Assembly: GCF_001975705.1 (NCBI RefSeq)
Contig: NZ_CP015093.1
Location: forward strand, 1,054,001 to 1,118,000
Direction of reading: 5' to 3'
DNA: 64,000 nt
DNA from: Salipiger abyssi
GTDB lineage: Bacteria; Pseudomonadota; Alphaproteobacteria; Rhodobacterales; Rhodobacteraceae
The position numbers and the translations under genes are program-made. Below, one piece after another: positions 58,167 to 64,000 of this stretch. Position 1 is the stretch's first letter, and each line of letters opens with the position of its first letter. Below the pieces are notes generated by a model, which made no database searches, was not told the origin of the DNA, and saw only the letters and a list, made by a program, of their open reading frames with translations.

Positions 58167-58313
58167 GAATCACTTCCTTCTCCTGGGTCGTGTGGGGGAT
58201 ATCTATTTTGCAGGTGCAGCGCAACAAAAATACACAGAAAGGCATACATAGGTTCTATTGTTACGCGATCAAATGCTGCTGCGCAGGGCAAAAACCCGTG
58301 TTATGCCCGTAAC

Positions 58314-59084
58314 ATGGACGTGATTTTCTCCCTCGTGTCGCCCGGCGGTCTGGTCATCGCTTTCTGCATCGCCACGCTGGCCGGGCTGGTCAAGGGAATG
58401 GTCGGTTTCGCGATGCCGATGATCCTGATTTCGGGGCTGGGCAGCTTCCTGCCGCCCGAGCTCGCGCTGGCCGGGCTGATCCTGCCGACGCTCTTCACCA
58501 ACGCGATCCAGGCGCTGCGCCAGGGGCTGCGCCCGGCGCTGGACTCGATCCGGCGGTTCCGGGTGTTCATGGGCGTGGCGCTGGTCTTTCTACTGCTGTC
58601 TTCGCAGCTCGTGCGGGTGATGCCCGTGCCGGTGCTGCTGGCGATGATCGGCGGGCCGGTGGCGCTGTTCTGCGTGATGCAGCTTGCCGGCTGGCGCCCG
58701 CATCTGCGCGGCGGCGCGAATACGGCGCTGGAGGCGCTCGTGGCCTCCGTCGCCGGGTTCATCGGCGGCATGTCCGGCGTCTGGGGGCCGCCGATGGTGG
58801 CCTATCTCACCGCCATCGACACCGAGAAGCGCGAGCAGATCCGCGTGCAGGGCGTGGCCTACGGGCTCGGCGCCGTGGCGCTGGCCGGGGCACACACGGT
58901 TTCGGGCGTATTGAACGCCGAAACGGTGCGGTTTTCCGCGCTGCTGCTGATCCCGGCGCTGGCGGGCATGTGGCTGGGCATGCGGGCGCATGACCGCATC
59001 GACCAGGAAGCGTTTCGCAAGATCACGCTCTGGGTGCTGCTTGTCGCGGCGCTGAACCTGCTGCGGCGGGCCTTCTTCGGCTAA
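58314..59084 (+). CDS. TSUP/TauE-SafE family membrane transporter
   Basis: 256 residues from ATG 58314, about eight helices. TSUP repeats: AFCIATLAGLVKGMVGFAMPMILISGLGSFLPPELALAGLILPTLFTNAIQ and ALVASVAGFIGGMSGVWGPPMVAYLTAIDTEKREQIRVQG. Shorter than the exporter at 40228 and without the basic middle loop, so the two are different subfamilies. Substrate probably a small sulfur anion or carboxylate. Divergent from mcd; followed by a GGTGGGCA repeat and convergent glpK. Confidence 0.9.
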   Translation: MDVIFSLVSPGGLVIAFCIATLAGLVKGMVGFAMPMILISGLGSFLPPELALAGLILPTLFTNAIQALRQGLRPALDSIRRFRVFMGVALVFLLLSSQLVRVMPVPVLLAMIGGPVALFCVMQLAGWRPHLRGGANTALEALVASVAGFIGGMSGVWGPPMVAYLTAIDTEKREQIRVQGVAYGLGAVALAGAHTVSGVLNAETVRFSALLLIPALAGMWLGMRAHDRIDQEAFRKITLWVLLVAALNLLRRAFFG

Positions 59085-59103
59085 TCCGCCCTGGCGCGCA
59101 TGG

Positions 59104-59128
59104 CGTAGGGTGGGCAATCTTGCCCACC
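59104..59128. repeat. GGTGGGCA hairpin repeat, copy 6
   Basis: CGTAGGGTGGGCA-N4-TGCCCACC, 20 nt after the TSUP stop and 9 nt before the glpK stop (converging genes). Same orientation as copy 4. Confidence 0.82.
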
Positions 59129-59136
59129 GCCCACCG

Positions 59137-60621
59137 TCAGAACGCCTGCGCCGCCGCCACCGCGCGTTTCCAGGCGGCGTATTTCTCCTCGCGCGCCGCA
59201 TCCTCCATCGCCGGATCGAACTGACGTTCCAGCGCCCAGGTCTCGGCAAACCCCGCCATGTCGGGATAGATCCCCGCGCGCTGCCCGGCGAGCCAGGCCG
59301 CGCCCATCGCCGTGGTCTCCAGCACCTGCGGCCGATCCACCGGCGCACCGGTGATATCGGCAAGGAACTGCATCGCCCAGTCGCTGGCGCTCATGCCGCC
59401 ATCGACACGCAGCGCCGCCTCGCCGGCGCCGGACCAGTCCGCATGCATCGCCTCCAGCAGGTCGCGGGTCTGATAGCCGACGCTCTCCAGCGCCGCGCGG
59501 GCGAATTCCTGCGGCCCGCTGTTGCGCGTGAGGCCAAAGACCGCGCCCCGGCATTCGGCGTTCCAGTAGGGCGCGCCGAGCCCGGTGAAGGCCGGCACCA
59601 ACACCAGCCCCTGCGAGGCATCCGCCGCCTCGGCCAGCGCCTGCGTCTCCTTGGCATCGCGGATGATGCGCAGCCCGTCGCGCAGCCATTGCACCACCGC
59701 GCCGGCGATGAAGATCGAGCCTTCGAGCGCATAGGTGCGCTTGCCGTCGAGCTGGTAGGCGATGGTCGAGAGCAGCCGGTTCTGCGAGGTCACCAGCTCC
59801 TCGCCGGTGTTGAGCAGCGCGAAACAGCCCGTGCCGTATGTGGATTTCAGCATGCCGGGGCTGAAACAGGCCTGCCCGATGGTCGCCGCCTGCTGGTCGC
59901 CGGCAACGCCCAGGATCGGGATCTCGGCGCCGAAAAGATCCGCCCGTGCCATGCCGAAATCGGCGGCGCAATCCTTGACCTCGGGCAGCATCGACATCGG
60001 GATACCCAGCATCTCGCACATGGTCGAGGACCAGCGCCCCTTGCGGATATCGTAGAGCATCGTCCGCGCCGCGTTGGTGGCGTCGGTCACATGGGTGTGG
60101 CCTTCGGTGAGGTTCCAGATCAGCCAGCTATCGACGGTACCAAAGGCAAGCTCGCCGGCCTCGGCGCGGGCGCGGGCACCCTCCACATGGTCGAGGATCC
60201 ACGCCACCTTGGTGGCGGAGAAATAGGGATCGAGCAGCAGCCCGGTCTTTTCCGTCACCGTGGGCTCGTGCCCGGCATCCTTCAGCTCGTGGCAGAAGGC
60301 CGAGGTCCGCCGGTCCTGCCAGACGATGGCATTGTGGATCGGTTTGCCGGTCTTGCGGTCCCAGACCAGCGTCGTCTCGCGCTGGTTGGTGATGCCGATC
60401 CCAGCGATATCGGTCGCCCGCACGCCGGCCTTTTCCATCACCCCGCGGCAGGTGGCGGCGGTGGTGGTCCAGAGATCCGAACACTCGTGTTCGACCCAGC
60501 CCGACTCGGGGTAATGCTGCGTGAATTCCTCCTGCGAGACCGCGACGATCTTCAGCGCCTCGTCGAACAGGATCGCCCGGCTGGACGTCGTGCCCTGGTC
60601 GATTGCAAGAATATGGCTCAT
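59137..60621 (-). CDS. glpK: glycerol kinase
   Basis: 494 residues from ATG 60621; the preceding GGACC is a weak ribosome site. FGGY kinase: [17 protein letters not shown] (phosphate-binding), [30 protein letters not shown] (glycerol site Arg), [27 protein letters not shown] and [19 protein letters not shown]. Phosphorylates glycerol to sn-glycerol 3-phosphate. Downstream of glpD on the same strand (94 bp gap), so the two probably form a glycerol-catabolic unit. No glpF or glpR in view. Confidence 0.98.
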   Translation of the reverse strand: MSHILAIDQGTTSSRAILFDEALKIVAVSQEEFTQHYPESGWVEHECSDLWTTTAATCRGVMEKAGVRATDIAGIGITNQRETTLVWDRKTGKPIHNAIVWQDRRTSAFCHELKDAGHEPTVTEKTGLLLDPYFSATKVAWILDHVEGARARAEAGELAFGTVDSWLIWNLTEGHTHVTDATNAARTMLYDIRKGRWSSTMCEMLGIPMSMLPEVKDCAADFGMARADLFGAEIPILGVAGDQQAATIGQACFSPGMLKSTYGTGCFALLNTGEELVTSQNRLLSTIAYQLDGKRTYALEGSIFIAGAVVQWLRDGLRIIRDAKETQALAEAADASQGLVLVPAFTGLGAPYWNAECRGAVFGLTRNSGPQEFARAALESVGYQTRDLLEAMHADWSGAGEAALRVDGGMSASDWAMQFLADITGAPVDRPQVLETTAMGAAWLAGQRAGIYPDMAGFAETWALERQFDPAMEDAAREEKYAAWKRAVAAAQAF

Positions 60622-60715
60622 CGCGGTCCTCCCATTGGTCCTGCGCCCCCGCGATCGCGTCACGGGGGACCGCCCGCTTTGTCACACCGGCGCGCGGACA
60701 GGCGCCTCCCGCGCC

Positions 60716-62320
60716 TCAGACGCTGCTGTCGACGGTTTTTCCGGCACCACGCGCCTGCATGTAGCTTTGCAGCGCGGCGACCTGCGGTTCCGAGAAATGC
60801 AGCCCCAGCTTGGTACGGCGCCAGAGCACATCCTCGGCGCTGCGGGCGTATTCGCGGTCCATCAGCCAGTCGACCTCGGCGGCGGTCAGCGTGGCGCCGA
60901 AATCGCGCCCCAGTGCCTCGGCACTCTCCGCATCGCCCAAGAGCGCGCGCGTCTCGGTGCCGTAGGTGCGTACCAGACGGCGCGCCCAGTGCTCGTTGAG
61001 GAACGGATAGGCCGAGCGCAGGCTGACCACGAGGCGCGGCCCGCCATTCACCGGGAAATCGCCGCCCGGCAGCGGCACACCCGCCGTCCAGGCATCCGGC
61101 ACGTCGCCGAGCTGCTCGGCGATCTTGTCCAGCGCGCTTTCCGCCAGCCGGCGGTAGGTGGTGATCTTGCCGCCGAAGACATTGAGCAACGGCGCGCCGC
61201 CCCCCTCGACCTTCAGCGTATAATCGCGCGTCGCCGCCGTGGCGCTGGAGGCACCGTCGTCATAGAGCGGGCGCACGCCGGAATAGGTCCAGACCACATC
61301 CTCGGCGCTGATATCGCGCTTGAAATAGCGGTTGGCGAAGTCGATCAGATATTGCTGCTCTTCGGGGGTGCAGACCGGGCGCGCATCGGGGTCGTGATGC
61401 TCGGCATCGGTGGTGCCGATGAGGGTGAAGTCCTCCTCATAGGGAATCGCAAAGATGATCCGCCCGTCGGTGCCCTGGAAGAAATAGCACTTGTCGTGAT
61501 CGTAGAGCTTGCGCGTCACGATATGGCTGCCGCGCACCAGCCGCACGCCCTCGCGCACGTTCAGATGCACGGTGGTCTGGATGATCTCGCCCACCCAGGG
61601 CCCACCGGCATTGACCAGCATCCGGGCGAAATGCACCGAGCGCTCGCCGGTCTCGGTGTTCTCCACCTCGACCCGCCAGAGATCGCCCTCGCGCTTGGCC
61701 GACAACGCCTTGGTCCGGGTCATGATCTTTGCGCCGCGCGCCTCGGCGTCGCGGGCGTTCAGCACCACCAGCCTGGAATCCTGCACCCAGCAATCGGAAT
61801 ATTCATAGGCCTTCTCGAACCGGTCATCGAGCGGTTCGCCCTCGGGCGTGCCGCGCAGGCTGAGCGCGCTGGTGCCGGGCAGCAGCTTGCGCCGGCCGAA
61901 ATCCAGATGGTCGTACATGAAGAGCCCCAGCCGGATCAGCCAGGCCGGGCGGCGGCCCTTCATCCAGGGCATGACCAGCGTCAGGATTTTCGAGGTGGGC
62001 GTCTCGCTCTCGAACCGCATCGAGGGGTGATAGGGCAGCACGAAGCGCATCGGCCAGCTGATATGCGGCATGGCGCGCAGCAGCACCTCGCGCTCGGCCA
62101 GCGCCTCATGCACCAGCCGGAATTCGAAATACTCCAGATAGCGCAGCCCGCCATGAAAGAGCTTCGTCGAGGCCGAGGAGGTGGCCGAGGCCAGATCCCC
62201 CATTTCGGCCAGGCTCACCGACAGGCCCCGGCCCGCCGCGTCGCGGGCGATGCCGCAGCCGTTGATGCCGCCGCCGATGATGAAAAGGTCGGTTGGCTTA
62301 CTCTCGTGCTGATCCGTCAC
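60716..62320 (-). CDS. glpD: aerobic glycerol-3-phosphate dehydrogenase
   Basis: 534 residues, start at GTG 62320 supported by AAGGA at about 62333-62329; a TTG at 62356 would add 12 unlikely residues. FAD motif LFIIGGGINGCGIARDAAGRG, then SSASTKLFHGGLRYLEYFEFRLV, LLPGTSALSLRG, MLVNAGGPWVGEI, GTDGRIIFAIPYEEDFTLIGTTDAEH and YTLKVEGGGAPLLNVFGGKITTYRRLAESAL. The C-terminal DAO domain ends WRRTKLGLHFS. Membrane-associated; passes electrons to ubiquinone. First gene of the glp unit. Confidence 0.97.
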   Translation of the reverse strand: MTDQHESKPTDLFIIGGGINGCGIARDAAGRGLSVSLAEMGDLASATSSASTKLFHGGLRYLEYFEFRLVHEALAEREVLLRAMPHISWPMRFVLPYHPSMRFESETPTSKILTLVMPWMKGRRPAWLIRLGLFMYDHLDFGRRKLLPGTSALSLRGTPEGEPLDDRFEKAYEYSDCWVQDSRLVVLNARDAEARGAKIMTRTKALSAKREGDLWRVEVENTETGERSVHFARMLVNAGGPWVGEIIQTTVHLNVREGVRLVRGSHIVTRKLYDHDKCYFFQGTDGRIIFAIPYEEDFTLIGTTDAEHHDPDARPVCTPEEQQYLIDFANRYFKRDISAEDVVWTYSGVRPLYDDGASSATAATRDYTLKVEGGGAPLLNVFGGKITTYRRLAESALDKIAEQLGDVPDAWTAGVPLPGGDFPVNGGPRLVVSLRSAYPFLNEHWARRLVRTYGTETRALLGDAESAEALGRDFGATLTAAEVDWLMDREYARSAEDVLWRRTKLGLHFSEPQVAALQSYMQARGAGKTVDSSV

Positions 62321-62520
62321 GCATCTCGTCCTTTGGTTCCGTTCTGCGTTTCCCAAGGTATGACAAAGCCCGCCGCATATCGCAACGCGCGGGGGCGGTT
62401 ATCGCCAGACAGCGGCCTCACAATGCCGGGACAGGCAGCATCGGTGCCGGGCCGCCGGCTTGACAGTCTCCGACCGCCCGCCCATGAAGCCTGGGGCAAA
62501 GGGAGCGAAAGGCAAGTCTT

Positions 62521-63354
62521 ATGGCGAAAGAGAAAGAGGCGGGCGGGTTTCTGGAAACCGTCAAGACGGTGGTCTATGCGCTGCTGATCGCGGGCGTGTT
62601 CCGGACCCTGTTCTTCCAGCCGTTCTGGATCCCCTCGGGCTCGATGAAGGACACGCTGCTCATCGGCGATTTCCTCTTCGTCAACAAGATGAGCTACGGC
62701 TATTCCTACGCCTCCTGCCCCTCGATCCGCCTGCCCGCCATCGGCATCGACATCGACGCAAAGGATGTCTGCGGCTGGCTCGGCGGTGACAACGAGCGCC
62801 TGTTCGGCTCCGAGCCCGAGCGCGGCGATATCGTCGTGTTCCGCCACCCGGTCACGGGCCGCGATTTCATCAAGCGGCTGATCGGCCTGCCGGGCGACCG
62901 CATTCAGGTGAAGAACGGGCTGCTCTACATCAATGACGAGCCGGTCGAGGTCGAGCGCAACGGCACCTTCACCGAGGTCGCCGAGCCGCAGGGCCCGCAA
63001 CAGCTGCGCCCGCGCTGCGAAAACGGCCCCGTGGGCACTGGCGGCGTCTGCGAAAAGTCGCGCTGGACCGAGACGCTGCCGAACGGCAAGACCCATGACA
63101 TCCTGAACATCGCGATGCAGGGCTCGGACAACACCCGCGTCTATACCGTGCCTGCCGGCAACTATTTCATGATGGGCGACAACCGCGACAACTCGTCCGA
63201 CAGCCGCGTGCCCAATGCCGCCGGCGGCGTCGGCTTCGTGCCCTTCGAAAACCTCATCGGCCGCGCGAACCGCGTGGTCTTCTCCTCCGCCGGACGCTCC
63301 ATGCTGTTCTTCTGGACCTGGCGCGCCGACCGTTTCTTCCACAAGCTGCAATGA
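62521..63354 (+). CDS. lepB: signal peptidase I
   Basis: 277 residues. One N-terminal transmembrane helix (about 12-30), then the catalytic Ser-41 in [11 protein letters not shown] and Lys-118 in [12 protein letters not shown], and [11 protein letters not shown], which closes the family's box E. Removes Sec signal peptides on the periplasmic side. An extra segment ([20 protein letters not shown]) between the first two boxes contains two cysteines. ATG 62521 is 4 nt after AAGG. The stop overlaps the rnc start codon. Confidence 0.97.
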   Translation: MAKEKEAGGFLETVKTVVYALLIAGVFRTLFFQPFWIPSGSMKDTLLIGDFLFVNKMSYGYSYASCPSIRLPAIGIDIDAKDVCGWLGGDNERLFGSEPERGDIVVFRHPVTGRDFIKRLIGLPGDRIQVKNGLLYINDEPVEVERNGTFTEVAEPQGPQQLRPRCENGPVGTGGVCEKSRWTETLPNGKTHDILNIAMQGSDNTRVYTVPAGNYFMMGDNRDNSSDSRVPNAAGGVGFVPFENLIGRANRVVFSSAGRSMLFFWTWRADRFFHKLQ

Positions 63355-64000
63355 AGCGCTCTGCCGAGATAGAAGCGCTCGAGGCGCGTCTCGGCCTGCG
63401 TTTCGAGCGGCCAGACCTGCTGCGCCGGGCGCTGACGCATTCCTCGATGTCCGGGCCCGGGCGCGAGGACAACCAGCGGCTGGAATTCCTCGGCGACCGG
63501 GTGCTCGGGCTGGTGATGGCCGAGGCGCTGCTGGCCGGTGACCGCAAGGCCTCCGAAGGCCAGCTCGCGCCGCGCTACAACGCGCTGGTGCGCAAGGAGG
63601 CCTGCGCCGAAGTGGCGCGCGAGGTCGATCTGGGCGCGGCGCTGAAACTCGGGCGGTCCGAGATGATGTCGGGCGGGCGGCGCAAGATGGCGCTGCTCGG
63701 CGACGCGATGGAGGCGGTGATCGCCGCAGTCTATCTCGATGCCGGGTTCGACGCGGCCAAGGAGATGATCCTGCGGCTCTGGGGCGATCGGGTTGCGCAG
63801 GTCGAGGCCGATGCGCGCGACGCCAAGACCTCGCTTCAGGAATGGGCGCAGGCGCGCGGCATGGCGCCGCCCGCCTATGTCGAAACCGGGCGCTCCGGCC
63901 CGGATCACGCCCCGGTCTTCACCATCGAAGCGCGGCTGGACAACGGCGCAACGGCACAGGCCACCGCCGGCTCCAAGCGCAAGGCCGAGCAGCAGGCCGC
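63351..64000 (+). CDS. rnc: ribonuclease III (3' end outside window)
   Basis: The first 216 residues are seen. RNase III signature [14 protein letters not shown], with Glu-45 and Asp-49, and the second metal pair Asp-118 and Glu-121 in [16 protein letters not shown] are all present. The dsRNA-binding domain begins near residue 157 ([30 protein letters not shown]). It starts 4 nt inside lepB (ATGA), the usual lepB-rnc-era order in alphaproteobacteria. Processes rRNA precursors and other dsRNA. Confidence 0.97.
   Translation, partial: MKRSAEIEALEARLGLRFERPDLLRRALTHSSMSGPGREDNQRLEFLGDRVLGLVMAEALLAGDRKASEGQLAPRYNALVRKEACAEVAREVDLGAALKLGRSEMMSGGRRKMALLGDAMEAVIAAVYLDAGFDAAKEMILRLWGDRVAQVEADARDAKTSLQEWAQARGMAPPAYVETGRSGPDHAPVFTIEARLDNGATAQATAGSKRKAEQQA

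Noticed and set aside
56334..58313. Plus-strand frame running opposite mcd into the TSUP gene, giving a 916-residue protein
   Set aside because: Only the last 256 residues are protein-like (TSUP, ATG 58314); the rest is the antisense of mcd.
60521..62587. Long plus-strand frame opposite glpD
   Set aside because: Antisense of glpD; no motifs and the glpD protein is complete.
1..64000. CRISPR array, tRNA, rRNA, insertion sequence or phage genes
   Set aside because: Read for repeats with regular spacing, tRNA-like cloverleaf segments, transposase or integrase motifs; none found in intergenic DNA.

Overview
The window is high-GC chromosomal DNA from an alphaproteobacterium. Gene content and protein style point to Rhodobacteraceae (Roseobacter group, possibly Salipiger-like; genus not settled). 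The indicators are a TIGR02186/TSUP operon, a DUF2125 secreted protein, a GXGXG-type methylsuccinyl-CoA dehydrogenase candidate of the ethylmalonyl-CoA pathway, a SqrR-type persulfide sensor, a lepB-rnc pair, and several small intergenic repeats of a kind I associate with this family. Coding density is about 95 percent, genes are often in 1-4 nt overlaps, and no gap exceeds 300 bases. I see no rRNA, tRNA, CRISPR array, insertion sequence, integrase or prophage gene. Both end genes are cut by the window edge.

Layout. 0-20 kb: mixed housekeeping and small metabolic genes (luciferase-type monooxygenase tail, SRAP DNA-crosslink protein, enoyl-CoA hydratase/SDR pair, Tas-like reductase, metG, truB, several alpha/beta hydrolases including a pcaD-like lactonase, HAD dehalogenase, FKBP, SqrR-type regulator, acyl-CoA synthetase, methyltransferase, MarR with a divergent membrane protein). 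19-25 kb: periplasmic 5'-nucleotidase, two TetR regulators each with its own divergent target and a clear palindromic operator, and a DUF952-pyrD-arsC overlap operon. 25-35 kb: one long minus-strand cassette encoding a branched-chain-type (HAAT) ABC importer bracketed by two different acyl-CoA ligases, with a small membrane protein between its permeases. Divergent from it is a hybrid histidine kinase plus OmpR-type regulator (35-37.5 kb), a plausible controller.

37.7-47 kb: M20 amidohydrolase, thioesterase-TIGR02186-TSUP operon, DUF4386 protein, TetR-regulated RND efflux pump. 47-50.4 kb: a redox-stress block with an OxyR-like regulator, peroxiredoxin, Dps and persulfide dioxygenase. A near-ideal OxyR tetrad site lies between the regulator and the peroxiredoxin. 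50.6-53.3 kb: a polar amino-acid ABC importer with two permeases and a binding protein but no ATPase. 53.4-64 kb: pheT without pheS, an AhpD-like CxxC protein with a perfect SqrR-type box at its promoter, the methylsuccinyl-CoA dehydrogenase candidate, a TSUP exporter, glpK-glpD, lepB and the start of rnc.

The most interesting theme is sulfane-sulfur/peroxide sensing. A SqrR-type repressor (13.6 kb), a candidate box before the persulfide dioxygenase (49.46 kb) and a perfect box before an AhpD-like gene (56.28 kb) suggest a dispersed persulfide regulon with an uncharacterised member. The OxyR-like protein also lacks the usual resolving cysteine.
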